This document shows, piece after piece, positions 1-7,398 of a stretch of DNA of 64,000 nucleotides; position 1 is the first letter of the stretch; each line of letters starts with the position of its first letter. The notes beneath the pieces were generated by a model, which worked only from the letters and a program-made list of their open reading frames with translations, searched no databases and had not been told where the DNA came from. The stretch comes from Pseudoalteromonas sp. A601 (GTDB lineage Bacteria > Pseudomonadota > Gammaproteobacteria > Enterobacterales > Alteromonadaceae). The DNA is taken from NCBI RefSeq assembly GCF_002165575.1, contig NZ_MXQF01000006.1, positions 1-64,000 of the forward strand, written 5' to 3'. The translations under genes and the position numbers were made by a program.

Positions 1-1
1 A

Positions 2-187
2 GAAGGGCTTGCCCCGGGGATGTTTATTTATACTGATAAACTGTTTTCTTCTGACGCACATTTTAATGATTTACGCGATGCCTTAAAAGGCACTCCATAT
101 GAACATCGTATCCTTCTAATGTCAGAAGTTGGAATAACAAAAGAAAAAGAAACGGGGCAGTTTAGGTCTCAAATGATAGTCACTTAA
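2..187 (+). CDS. Cassette-encoded hypothetical protein, C-terminal part
   Basis: An open frame enters from the left edge in frame 2 and ends at TAA 185-187, giving the last 61 residues of a protein whose start lies outside the window. The visible part is soluble and mixed in charge, with no membrane segment or recognisable motif. Its stop codon lies inside the first half-core of the following attC site (182-188), which is typical of gene cassettes, where the attC begins right at the gene's end. I do not recognise the family. The opposite-strand 61-codon frame over 122-307 runs through the attC and is not credible. Confidence 0.5.
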   Translation, partial: EGLAPGMFIYTDKLFSSDAHFNDLRDALKGTPYEHRILLMSEVGITKEKETGQFRSQMIVT

Positions 188-281
188 CAAGCGCTTTAAA
201 CGGAACAAAAACAGTTGGTTAGGTTCCGCTTCGCTCCACATTATAACCAACAATTTTTGTCCGCTTAAGCGGGCGTTAGCA
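182..281 (+). other. attC recombination site 1
   Basis: The site starts with the half-core ACTTAAC (182-188) followed by AAGCG, and ends with GCGTTAGCA (273-281). Between them is an imperfect dyad: CAGTTGGTTA pairs with TAACCAAC around a loop containing GCTTCGCTCC. Size (about 100 bp) and layout fit integron attC sites. The core at its right end (GTTAGCA) is mirrored by TGCTAAC at the end of the next cassette (1631-1637), the relation expected between the two ends of one cassette. Confidence 0.8.
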
Positions 282-321
282 CTTTCGCAAGTTTCGTTAT
301 CAATCAAATTTAAGGATCAAA

Positions 322-1626
322 ATGTCAAAGATTGAATTACCAGCAATTATAGAAAATACACAACCTACATTAATCGCTATTACAAAAGCTTTAGGTGTTC
401 CAAGAGATCTACTTGCATCAGATGATGAAATTGAAAATGCATGGGAAAGCCTGCCTAGATTAATGAAAAAAATTCCTCCAGAATTAAGAACGGAGGGGCT
501 TGCGAAAATGTGCGTAGCTGTTTCAACAGGCCTATTTGATAGTGCGATTAACTACATTTGGAATTCCTCAGTTATTGAGTTGCGTGATAAAGTTAAACGT
601 TTTGGTTTAAATGTAGTGGAACAAGTTACTGATAGATCTAATTTCGATGAAAGAGTTCTATTAGAAATGAAAGATGCTGAGTTACTTACTCTTTGTCTTA
701 AATTGAACCTGATAACAGAAGATGGTTATTTCTTCTTAGATCAATGTCGAGATATTCGAAATAATTTTTCTGCTGCACATCCTGTAGTTGGTCAAATTGA
801 TGATAGTGAATTCCTTTCTTTTGTAAATAGATGTGCTAAATATGCTCTAGGCAATGAAAATAACCCTGTAGGGGTAAACCTTCAAGCATTTATACAGGCA
901 TTAAAATCAGGCCGCTTTGAAGCAGAGCAAAGAAAACAGTGGGTTAAAAGAGTTAAAAGAACCCATGAAGCTCAAAGAAATTTATTACTAATCACGCTTC
1001 ACGGTATTTATTGTGACCCAGATGGTAATGAGAAATCTCGTTTAAATGCAATTGACATATGTTCAGCTATCCAAGACGACTTTACGCCTAAAAATAAAGA
1101 AGATTTAATTGATAAGCACGCTGAGTATGCGGCGAAAGGTGATGATAAGAGACATAAAGCATCTCAACAGTTTTTTGAAAAGCTAAGAATGCTTGCGTTA
1201 CTCGATGAAAATGAATGGCATGCATTAATTTCAAATACATGTAAAAAGTTAATAGGTGTTCATCAGTCATTTGATAATTTTTATAATGAACCACCATTTG
1301 CGGATAGGTTACTTGAATTGTCTCAGCAAGGAGAAATCCCCGATACTGTAAAAAATTCCTTTGTTAATGCAATTGTAATGTGTGCCATTGGCAATCAGTG
1401 GGGAACATCTGAATCTGCGTATGGTAGTTATAAAAAGATGGTTGAAGGTTTTTCGCCAAGTGAAATACAAATTATGCTTCAATTACCAGATCGTAAAAGC
1501 ATTATTTCTCAAAGAATTAAGTCATATAAACGCTGTAAAAATAAATTTATAGATTTGGTGAAAAGTTTAGAGTCAGCATCTGTACCAACCAATGCAAAAA
1601 CATTATATAAAAAGTGGTCGGTGTAA
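322..1626 (+). CDS. Cassette-encoded 434-aa protein with HEPN-like motif
   Basis: This is the only gene of the cassette spanning about 276-1637. The ATG at 322 is preceded by AAGGA (312-316). The protein is soluble, mostly helical by composition and charged. Residues 143-153 contain a Cys-Arg-Asp-Ile run followed by RNNFSAAH (R146 to H153), which fits the R-x4-6-H signature of HEPN ribonuclease domains, where the Arg and His are catalytic. HEPN proteins are common toxins or abortive-infection effectors and defence genes are frequent in integron cassettes, but assigning that role here is inference. The C-terminal half (residues 200-434) shows no motif I know. Length is large for a cassette gene. 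No partner antitoxin lies in the same cassette. Confidence 0.75.
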   Translation: MSKIELPAIIENTQPTLIAITKALGVPRDLLASDDEIENAWESLPRLMKKIPPELRTEGLAKMCVAVSTGLFDSAINYIWNSSVIELRDKVKRFGLNVVEQVTDRSNFDERVLLEMKDAELLTLCLKLNLITEDGYFFLDQCRDIRNNFSAAHPVVGQIDDSEFLSFVNRCAKYALGNENNPVGVNLQAFIQALKSGRFEAEQRKQWVKRVKRTHEAQRNLLLITLHGIYCDPDGNEKSRLNAIDICSAIQDDFTPKNKEDLIDKHAEYAAKGDDKRHKASQQFFEKLRMLALLDENEWHALISNTCKKLIGVHQSFDNFYNEPPFADRLLELSQQGEIPDTVKNSFVNAIVMCAIGNQWGTSESAYGSYKKMVEGFSPSEIQIMLQLPDRKSIISQRIKSYKRCKNKFIDLVKSLESASVPTNAKTLYKKWSV

Positions 1627-1630
1627 AAAG

Positions 1631-1871
1631 TGCTAACAAGTTGCTCAAACGGACACGTACAGTTTGCTCGCGCTTCGCGCATTTTAGCAAATTGTACTTA
1701 GCCGCTTAGCAAAGCGTTGAGGCTGTAGAATTACTCTTTTTTAAGAAAAACAGCTTGTTTTATGGGTTCCAAATGCATTACCTAATGCTTTAAAAACGCT
1801 TAGAGTTAATTATAGGAGCTCGTTTTTTAATTGAATTTGGCTGTTAGAGTAATTCTACAGCCTCGTTAGCT
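1631..1871 (+). other. attC site 2, interrupted by a MITE in its right core
   Basis: The left half-core TGCTAAC (1631-1637) is the exact mirror of the GTTAGCA that opens the cassette at 275. The dyad arms GTACAGTTTGCT and AGCAAATTGTAC flank a loop rich in CGCGCTTCGCG. The right core reads GCGTT at 1714-1718, then a 146-bp insertion, then GTTAGCT (1865-1871). Removing the insertion and one GTT copy restores GCGTTAGCTGCC, whose mirror GCAGCTAAC ends the next cassette at 2905-2913. Confidence 0.8.
1719..1864. mobile_element. 146-bp miniature inverted-repeat element (MITE)
   Basis: The element has perfect 19-bp terminal inverted repeats: GAGGCTGTAGAATTACTCT at 1719-1737 and its exact reverse complement at 1846-1864. 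It is flanked by GTT on both sides (1716-1718 and 1865-1867), consistent with a 3-bp target duplication. The interior is non-coding and AT-rich. The right end resembles the sequences ending at 4199 and 13611, both also followed by GTT at a cassette start. No transposase in the window matches these ends. Confidence 0.8.
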
Positions 1872-1926
1872 GCCTACTAAGGTTTTGTGAAATATTTAAC
1901 GTTTTGTACCAAAAAGGAATAACATA

Positions 1927-2892
1927 ATTAAATTAGTTTTTTATATTATTTTCGCTGCTTTAGCGTCTGGCTGTACTTCGGTTGGTAGTTACATCATATC
2001 AAACCCTGATATTTATTTGTCAGAGGCAGAATTTATCAAAGCTGAGCCTGAAGAAATTGGTTTCACAAGACATGAGTTTTGCTCACAGAAAAAAAAGGTG
2101 TGTATTCCATATTTATCTGCGTCTCCATATTTCTCTGAAGATTTCCCAGCGGGTAGCTCTGTTTATTACAACCTTCATGCAATAGGCAATGGAGTAGAAA
2201 ATACAATATCTCACACGATGACACCGGATACTTTTAACCGCATAAACGGAACAGCCGTTATACTGCATGGATATGGCGGGAATAAAGAAGTAATGATGGC
2301 TACTGCGATTTATTTTAGGGCACTTGGCATGAATGTGGTGATTCCTGATTTATTTGGTCACGGTGAATCAAATGAAAAGTTTGCCTTTGGCTCTCGAGAG
2401 CATCATCTACTCTCTCAACTTATCCGTCAAATGACAGATAAAAAGGAAAATAAAGAATTACTAGTTGTTGTCGGACACTCAATGGGAACTCTAACTGCAA
2501 GTAATTTACTGACATATGAATATGTAGATGCGGCTATTTTGCTTGCTCCTATGATGAGATTCGATCTTGCTGCAAAAGAATATCTACCAAATAAATCCCC
2601 GATGCTAAGTAGCTTTTTTTCTAAACACATAGATAATATCGTAACTCACGCAATGGAAGACGCTTCAGTTAAGCTAAAAGAAACAGATATTTTAATTAAT
2701 TTAAATGAAAGCAATAAGCCAGCTTTATTGGTAAATTCAAATATTGATTCAGTTTCACCGCCAAATTACTTTTCAACTGTTAAAAATAAGCAATTAACAA
2801 AACTTATTTTTGAAAATCGTGCTCATTCAAGCTTAATGGTTTTTAATAAAGAAGACTCTAGCAAAATTGAAAAGTGGTTGTTCAATCTTTAA
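1927..2892 (+). CDS. Alpha/beta hydrolase lipoprotein (cassette gene, apparent ATT start)
   Basis: The open frame encodes an alpha/beta-hydrolase: HGYGG oxyanion region, GHSMG nucleophile elbow, a late Asp (NIDSVSPP) and a C-terminal His (RAHSS), so the Ser-Asp-His triad is complete. The first conventional start is TTG 2017, but the same frame continues upstream through an ideal lipoprotein signal, K-LVFYIIFAALASGC with lipobox LASGC. Reading Ile at 1927 as the start gives a normal MKL-type signal peptide, with AAGGA (1914-1918) about 8 nt upstream. So translation probably starts at ATT 1927 (or ATA 1924), or an ATG has mutated recently. The product would be a membrane-anchored lipase/esterase-like enzyme; the substrate is unknown. 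The cassette runs from about 1866 to 2913. Confidence 0.75.
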   Translation: MKLVFYIIFAALASGCTSVGSYIISNPDIYLSEAEFIKAEPEEIGFTRHEFCSQKKKVCIPYLSASPYFSEDFPAGSSVYYNLHAIGNGVENTISHTMTPDTFNRINGTAVILHGYGGNKEVMMATAIYFRALGMNVVIPDLFGHGESNEKFAFGSREHHLLSQLIRQMTDKKENKELLVVVGHSMGTLTASNLLTYEYVDAAILLAPMMRFDLAAKEYLPNKSPMLSSFFSKHIDNIVTHAMEDASVKLKETDILINLNESNKPALLVNSNIDSVSPPNYFSTVKNKQLTKLIFENRAHSSLMVFNKEDSSKIEKWLFNL

Positions 2893-2906
2893 ATGGTTAC
2901 GGCAGC

Positions 2907-3006
2907 AGCTAACAAGCTGTTTAACAAGGACAAAATACAGTTGGCTTTTGCTCCTTCGTCGCTTCTTCTAGCCAACTATATTTTGCCTATTAACAGAGCG
3001 TTATGC
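2907..3006 (+). other. attC recombination site 3
   Basis: The left half-core AGCTAAC (2907-2913) mirrors GTTAGCT at 1865. The right core is GTTATGC (3000-3006), preceded by GAGC. The dyad arms ATACAGTTGGCT and AGCCAACTATAT flank a loop of about 24 bases. Length is about 100 bp. Confidence 0.8.
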
Positions 3007-3020
3007 ATAAGGGGGGATCG

Positions 3021-3419
3021 ATGAATAAAATATTTTCTCTGATATTAGCTACTTCACTTTTTGGCTGTGGGGCTACTTCCCCAGTTAAGGAGGAACTCGG
3101 GTATGAAGGTCACAATTCGAATGGGGTGGCTGTCTCAGAGCTGTTGGAGCAATTGAAATCGAATCCTGATGTGCAAGTAAGAGTTGAGCGTGGTTGGCAA
3201 ATCGCAGAAGTTAAGTCAGAAAGGGCGTTGTATTCATTTACGCCAGAAACGCATCCGGCTCACCCTTCGTATGTAAAACGTGAAGTAATACAGAAGGAAG
3301 GTTCTATTTATATTGAAACTAGTGCTCGTTGCGGTGCTGGTAAAAACGTTTGCGACCAGCTTGTAAGAGACTTTATTGAGCTAAACAATAAGGTTAAAAA
3401 AAGTGTCGGCGGCAAGTAA
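3021..3419 (+). CDS. Small lipoprotein (cassette gene)
   Basis: The ATG at 3021 follows a GGGGGG ribosome-binding stretch (3011-3016); an ATG at 3003 in the same frame lies inside the attC core and is less likely. The 132-residue product starts with a lipoprotein signal peptide ending in the lipobox LFGC, so it should be exported and lipidated. The mature part carries two further cysteines (ARCGAGKNVCDQ) that could form a disulphide, and a charged C-terminal helix. I do not recognise the family. The gene is alone in its cassette. The attC after it is broken by a group II intron remnant, starting right after the mirrored core TGCATAA (3420-3426). Confidence 0.75.
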   Translation: MNKIFSLILATSLFGCGATSPVKEELGYEGHNSNGVAVSELLEQLKSNPDVQVRVERGWQIAEVKSERALYSFTPETHPAHPSYVKREVIQKEGSIYIETSARCGAGKNVCDQLVRDFIELNNKVKKSVGGK

Positions 3420-3426
3420 TGCATAA

Positions 3427-4022
3427 TCGGGTAGCCGGAGGTCTCTAACCTCCAGCCCCCACACCACCCATCATGCGGGTCCGCAATGGGCGGTTCATCT
3501 CCCGTAATGAATATTGACCCAAATATCTCTCAATGACACTAAACCTTGTGATGCTAGATAGTCATTACCTAGTGCAATGTTAATTCCTTTTGTTTTTGAG
3601 CTTCTACAAGGGCCCTTGCTAGTGATACCACAGGCTATGGCGAGTCGTTCGCTAACACCCAATTTCATTAAACTGCGTACTTTAGTGCGTGCTATTCCTT
3701 ATAAATAGCGCCATTGGCGCCAGTAGCACATTCTTGTTTATGTGGACCTAGTGTTCTAAATCCACTGTTAGCAAATTTAAATGAAAGTTAAAATAGATAG
3801 TCCAATGGGGCGACGGCAGCTTTTAAAAAGGAATGGCAAACGACTTGATTCTATAGAGCCTGCTTTTAAATAAAAAGCGGAATATTACAGTCAATAAAGG
3901 CATGAATAAATTGACCTTACGGGGTCAAACGAAAGTGAATGCTCAGTGGCAGCTGTATTGCCTTGTTCATAACATAGAAAAGCTGCAAAACACGATGCAT
4001 TAAGAAGGAAAAGCCCTTTTAA
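3427..4022 (-). mobile_element. Remnant of a group IIC-attC intron, 3' part (copy 1)
   Basis: Read on the minus strand, the segment ends with a domain V-like hairpin (arms ACCGCCCA and TGGGTGGT, 3463-3495), then a domain VI-like hairpin and ACCCGAT at 3427. Just inside is the C-terminus of an intron-encoded maturase (see 3495-3722). The 3' splice end abuts the half-core of the attC that should follow the lipoprotein cassette, and the intron lies antisense to the cassettes. Both facts match group IIC-attC introns, which insert into the bottom strand of attC. The 5' part is missing here. The inner 300 bases (to about 4022) are unidentified but repeated in the copy at 7399-8040. Confidence 0.75.
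3495..3722 (-). pseudogene. Group II intron maturase, decayed C-terminal fragment
   Basis: Minus-strand translation ending at TGA 3495-3497 gives phrases typical of the maturase end: VRSLMKLGVSERLAIACGI, TSKGPCRSSKT, NIALGNDYLASQGLVSLRD and IWVNIHYGR. A stop interrupts the frame after the upstream WRQWRYL, and the reverse-transcriptase domain is absent, so this is a dead fragment. In bacterial class C introns the maturase stop lies just before domain V, as it does here. Confidence 0.75.
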
Positions 4023-4079
4023 CGTAAAATAAAGCCACGCAAACTCCGCAATTCCTTCCAAAACACCAATTAAAACAAC

Positions 4080-4199
4080 CGCAAATTTTCTTCTTATATT
4101 TTATATAAAATAGCGATAACTGATTGAACCAAAATAGGAACTCGGCTATGGTGGATTCATCAATAAAAATAAATTTAAAACGAGTTAATCTACAGGCTC
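4080..4199. mobile_element. Element end related to the 1719-1864 MITE
   Basis: The last 19 bases (4181-4199) read, on the minus strand, GAGCCTGTAGATTAACTCG, close to the MITE terminal repeat at 1719. They are followed immediately by GTTATAG (4200-4206), a cassette-start core. About 120 bases upstream are shared with 13488-13611, including TAGGAACTCGGCTATGGT. No matching left end was found between 3427 and 4080, so this is probably a truncated copy. It is non-coding. Confidence 0.55.
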
Positions 4200-4234
4200 G
4201 TTATAGGGCTCTCGAAAATGGAGTATTTAATTAA

Positions 4235-4549
4235 ATGAAATTATATGTCTTGGACAAATCATCCAATGAAAAGACATACTTAAAGCAATCTGCAAGCTCT
4301 AAGGAAGAGCTTGCAAACTTACTTGGTGCTAAAAGGTTTCGTCTTGACGATAAAATTTATTCTGTAAATGAAGTTATTGCAGAGGCGGATGAAAATACAG
4401 CTGGAGCTATGGCAGCTGGTGGAGTTATTGGTGTTGTCGGAGGAGTTCCCGGAGTAATTATCGGCGGTCTAATAGGTGCATTACTTGGTAACAGCTCCGA
4501 CAATGAAGACAAATTAAAGACAGAAAAATTCAATAGGAGTCAAGTGTGA
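4235..4549 (+). CDS. Small glycine-zipper protein (cassette gene 1 of 2)
   Basis: This 104-residue protein has a soluble charged N-terminal half (about 1-55) and a hydrophobic glycine-rich segment (about 58-88) with repeated GxxxG spacing, as in glycine-zipper domains that insert or oligomerise in membranes. The ATG at 4235 lies about 30 bases after the cassette core at 4200. Its stop overlaps the start of the next gene by 4 bases (GTGA at 4546-4549), so the two are probably translationally coupled. Two-gene cassettes are uncommon. A pore-former/partner pair is one possible reading, but nothing in the sequence proves it. Confidence 0.7.
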   Translation: MKLYVLDKSSNEKTYLKQSASSKEELANLLGAKRFRLDDKIYSVNEVIAEADENTAGAMAAGGVIGVVGGVPGVIIGGLIGALLGNSSDNEDKLKTEKFNRSQV

Positions 4550-5040
4550 CTCCAGAAAAACTAAATTTTAAGCTAATCGGTGTTTTTCTCCTCCTCATGA
4601 CCCTGTCAGTTCTTCTTATCCTAAACAAAGAACCGACCATGTTGCTCGTCAAATCAGTCCTAGAATGGAAACAGCTTAACGCCACGTTATGGTTAGGCTT
4701 TTTTTCGTGCTTCATTGTTCATTATTTATCCATAAAAAAAGAAACTGGTTATGTAGGCGGCCTCATCTTTAGTCACTTTGGCAAGTTTGCCGACACCGCG
4801 TTTGCAATAATTACTTACGGGCTAGCATCAACAACATCAGCTGCAATATTAAAAGGGGTTTATGTACAGCAATTCTTTGGTGAAAGAGTATATTTTCAAA
4901 ACTTTGATCAAATTGATATTTATTCAATGCTCGTTGTTTGTATTTTCCTCCTAGGCTATTCACTGTACGCTGCTTTTGCCGCTCTTAAAAATGCTGTAAT
5001 TCTTTCAAAATCAGAAACAGCTATTCCAGTTAATGAGTAA
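4546..5040 (+). CDS. Integral membrane protein (cassette gene 2 of 2)
   Basis: The GTG at 4546 overlaps the TGA of the preceding gene. The 164-residue product has about four hydrophobic segments (roughly residues 10-27, 46-62, 81-105 and 127-148), so it should be an inner-membrane protein. No conserved motif is recognised. The cassette ends with the half-core TTATAAC (5044-5050), mirroring GTTATAG at 4200 except for its outermost base. Coupling to the glycine-zipper protein suggests a joint function. Confidence 0.7.
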   Translation: MTPEKLNFKLIGVFLLLMTLSVLLILNKEPTMLLVKSVLEWKQLNATLWLGFFSCFIVHYLSIKKETGYVGGLIFSHFGKFADTAFAIITYGLASTTSAAILKGVYVQQFFGERVYFQNFDQIDIYSMLVVCIFLLGYSLYAAFAALKNAVILSKSETAIPVNE

Positions 5041-5043
5041 GCC

Positions 5044-5109
5044 TTATAACAAGTGACTATGGTGTCAATTCCTAATTTCAAACCATTATAGGATCCCACA
5101 TGACACCAT
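5044..5109. repeat. Degenerate attC start and imperfect inverted repeat
   Basis: TTATAACAAG (5044-5053) is the expected start of an attC, but no matching right half follows. Instead there is an inverted repeat: ATGGTGTCA (5059-5067) pairs with TGACACCAT (5101-5109), with inner arms TCCTA and TAGGA. From 5110 to 5333 I see no gene. A run of about 12 codons, FLRQAIIATFLGL (5136-5175), looks protein-like but soon hits stops. Confidence 0.45.
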
Positions 5110-5333
5110 CTCTCACCATCGAATTAATGATTACTATAAGCTTTCTTAGACAGGCAATAATTGCCACTTTTTTAGGTTTACCTGCCGCGACTAGCCGATG
5201 ATAAATAGCTTTAAATTTAGGGTTACACTGGATAGCTGACATCATTAAATAAAGAAGACACCCATCCTAAAGTTTGTATTTCGCCAATTTTTTACTAAAG
5301 TTTAATTAGTCTAAAAAATAAACAGGGTGAAAT

Positions 5334-6308
5334 ATGGCTACTGCAAGAAAACGGCAAGTAAGTTTGGCAGATACAAAGTATTATCACTGTATTTCACGTT
5401 GCGTTCGGCGTGCATTTTTATGTGGTGAAGATCATTTTACTGGCCAATCCTACGAACACCGCAGAGGCTGGGTTGAAGATAAGCTATTAGAGTTAGCCAA
5501 GGTATTTTGTATTGATGTGTGTGCTTATGCCGTAATGAGTAACCACAGCCATTTAGTACTCTATGTTGATGATAAAAAAGCAAACAGGTTGAATGACAAA
5601 GCAATTGTTATTCGCTGGCATAAACTGTGTAAAGGCACCTTGCTAACGCAGAAATACGTACAAGGTGAGAAGCTAAGCAAATCAGAGCTCATCTTTTTTA
5701 ATCAAACGGTCAAACAGTATCGCGAACGCTTATCAAACATTAGCTGGTTTATGCGGTTGCTAAATGAAGATATAGCGCGCAAAGCGAATAGGGAAGACAA
5801 CTGCACAGGCCGGTTTTGGGAAGGTCGCTTTAAATCACAAGCTTTGTTAGACGAAGCAGCACTTGCAGCATGTATGGCCTATGTAGACTTAAACCCCATT
5901 AGAGCGAAAATGGCTAATACCCTAGAAGAGTCTGACCATACCAGTGTTCAAAAACGTTTAACAAGCGCGACAGAAGGTAAGCAACCTAAACAGTTACTTC
6001 GCTTTGCAGGTATGTCGCGTCAAATAATGCCTAAAGGACTGCCATTTGAGGTTAAATCATACCTTGAACTAGTTGAGTTAACAGGACGAATAATACGGGA
6101 GGATAAACGAGGGCATATTGATAATTCTTGTCTTCCTTTACTAGAAAGATTAAATATATCCCCAGAAAACTGGTTAAAACTAACCACTCAATTTACACGT
6201 GTGTTTCATGGTGCTGTAGGCAGGGCATCATCACATGAAAGTTATTGTGAAAACCTCAACCGCAAACGGCGAACAAACATGAGTAACTGTGAAAAGTTAT
6301 TCGGATAG
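5334..6308 (+). CDS. REP-associated tyrosine transposase (RAYT, IS200-like Y1 family)
   Basis: The 324-residue protein has the family's HUH-Y1 features: an N-terminal YYHCISRCVRRAFLC block, the metal-binding NHSHLVLY motif (about residues 68-75) and a downstream block TGRFWEGRFKSQALLD around residue 160. It is full length and uninterrupted, so it may be active. RAYTs are single-strand DNA nucleases linked to spread of REP palindromes. The ATG at 5334 follows CAGGGTGAAAT. It lies in debris between two cassettes, not in a recognisable attC cassette. A decayed relative is at 12296-13259. Confidence 0.85.
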   Translation: MATARKRQVSLADTKYYHCISRCVRRAFLCGEDHFTGQSYEHRRGWVEDKLLELAKVFCIDVCAYAVMSNHSHLVLYVDDKKANRLNDKAIVIRWHKLCKGTLLTQKYVQGEKLSKSELIFFNQTVKQYRERLSNISWFMRLLNEDIARKANREDNCTGRFWEGRFKSQALLDEAALAACMAYVDLNPIRAKMANTLEESDHTSVQKRLTSATEGKQPKQLLRFAGMSRQIMPKGLPFEVKSYLELVELTGRIIREDKRGHIDNSCLPLLERLNISPENWLKLTTQFTRVFHGAVGRASSHESYCENLNRKRRTNMSNCEKLFG

Positions 6309-6509
6309 AGCGAAATCCCCATAAGAAGTACTTTCACTGCATAATGCAGGTATTCTCATGTCTGTTATTTAAGTTTTACACGAAATTCACTTATTTTGAA
6401 ACATAAGCTAGTTTCACAAAGTGATATGTGCGTACATTCAGCATTTAAATTTTAATTTTGTAGTGCTATTTGAATAATTTAAAGTGGGTGTCATTGTAGT
6501 TGTTTACGG
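6309..6509. other. Intergenic DNA with no identified feature
   Basis: About 200 AT-rich bases follow the RAYT stop. I see no convincing gene or terminator. A short GGTGTC at 6488 echoes the GACACC upstream of the transposase at 5259, which may mark the outer limits of the RAYT unit, but the match is too short to be sure. Confidence 0.3.
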
Positions 6510-6761
6510 TGGCCGTTAGATCACATGACTTCGCTATCTTGTGCTAGCTCATCTCCAGCCTACGCCTCATATGATGTTTTTGTTCATCAGCTCGCACTTA
6601 CGTTTATAAAGAATGCTAGCGGCTTCTTCCCGACTATTTCTCGCGATTTAGCCCTTGCCATTCGCGAGTGTCTATCGTTTAATAACAGTATGTTATTTAA
6701 ACGGTGATCTTCCTACAGAGGACTTTCACCTCATAAGTCAATGCCCATGTCGGGCGTACAC
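6510..6761 (-). mobile_element. Remnant of a group IIC-attC intron, 5' part
   Basis: On the minus strand the segment starts GTGTACGCCCGACATGGGC and continues with GGTGAAAGTCC, AATGGCAAGGGC, GGGAAGAAGCC and TGATGAACAAAAAC. This is the conserved order of domain I in class C attC introns, which usually start GTGCGCCC. It is joined at 6762 to AAGAG of an attC, so it was inserted in the bottom strand at the usual position next to the left half-core. The rest of the intron does not follow. The 60-codon plus-strand frame at 6525-6707 is an artefact of this RNA sequence. The matching 3' half could be the fragment at 3427, if later insertions split the intron. Confidence 0.7.
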
Positions 6762-6809
6762 AAGAGAATCCAGGTGACGCCTACGGCGCACCTGATTTTG
6801 GCGTTTTAT
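6758..6809 (+). other. attC site 4 (left core lost to the intron)
   Basis: After ACACAAGAGAATC come the arms CAGGTG-ACGCC and GGCG-CACCTG around a 3-base loop, then ATTTTGGCGTTTTATGG. The left half-core is cut by the intron end at 6761, and the right core GTTTTATGG is degenerate. It opens the cassette holding the gene at 6842. Confidence 0.55.
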
Positions 6810-6841
6810 GGTTCTTTTGAATATGGAGTGTTCATCAAATT

Positions 6842-7384
6842 TTGATCTGGTTAATTATATTTTGTGAGGTGGGATTCTGGATTTTTTTGTTTGGTGGTCT
6901 GTTTGTACGTTATATAATAAAACTTCCAAAACTTGGTAGTTCCCTGCTTTTATGTGTCCCACTCTTAGATGTTATTTTACTAGTTGCAACAGCATATGAT
7001 TTGCGTTCTGGTACAACCGCAGAATTTGCACATGGACTCGCAGCAGCATATTTAGGGTTTACATTAGTATTTGGCCATGGCGTGGTGAAGTGGGCGGATA
7101 ATTATTTTGCCTATAAATATAATGGGCAAAACAAACCTCATGAAAAATATGGTTGGACTTACACTAAGTATGAATGGGGACAATGGTTTAAAGGCATACT
7201 GGCCTGTTGTATCGCTAGTGTTATATTGTATTTGGCTATAATTTTTGTAAATAATGAGATTAAAACAGAAGCACTTAAAGATTGGATGTACATATTACCA
7301 TCGCTCATGTTTTTTTGGTTTTTGTTTGGACCACTCTGGTACACAATATTTCAAAAAACTAAGCCCCAAATTACCAGTGAATAA
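6842..7384 (+). CDS. Integral membrane protein (cassette gene)
   Basis: No ATG is available near the 5' end; TTG 6842 is the first usual start, about 13 bases after GGAG (6825-6828). The 180-residue product has hydrophobic segments near residues 2-26, 32-50, 65-83, 118-137 and 150-172, so it should be a polytopic inner-membrane protein. A conserved-looking GHGVVKWADNYFAYKY stretch follows the third segment. I do not recognise the family. The cassette ends at about 7395, where an intron 3' end replaces the attC. The weak start may mean reduced expression or a lost start codon. Confidence 0.6.
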   Translation: MIWLIIFCEVGFWIFLFGGLFVRYIIKLPKLGSSLLLCVPLLDVILLVATAYDLRSGTTAEFAHGLAAAYLGFTLVFGHGVVKWADNYFAYKYNGQNKPHEKYGWTYTKYEWGQWFKGILACCIASVILYLAIIFVNNEIKTEALKDWMYILPSLMFFWFLFGPLWYTIFQKTKPQITSE

Positions 7385-7398
7385 TATACAAACCATAA

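Noticed and set aside
1719..1864. Reading the 146-bp segment as an empty gene cassette
   Set aside because: Its two ends are inverted repeats that do not follow the core-mirror rule, and removing it restores a perfect attC core, so an insertion explains it better.
6525..6707. A 60-codon plus-strand open frame
   Set aside because: It lies wholly inside the minus-strand group II intron domain I sequence, whose conserved RNA blocks explain the sequence better.
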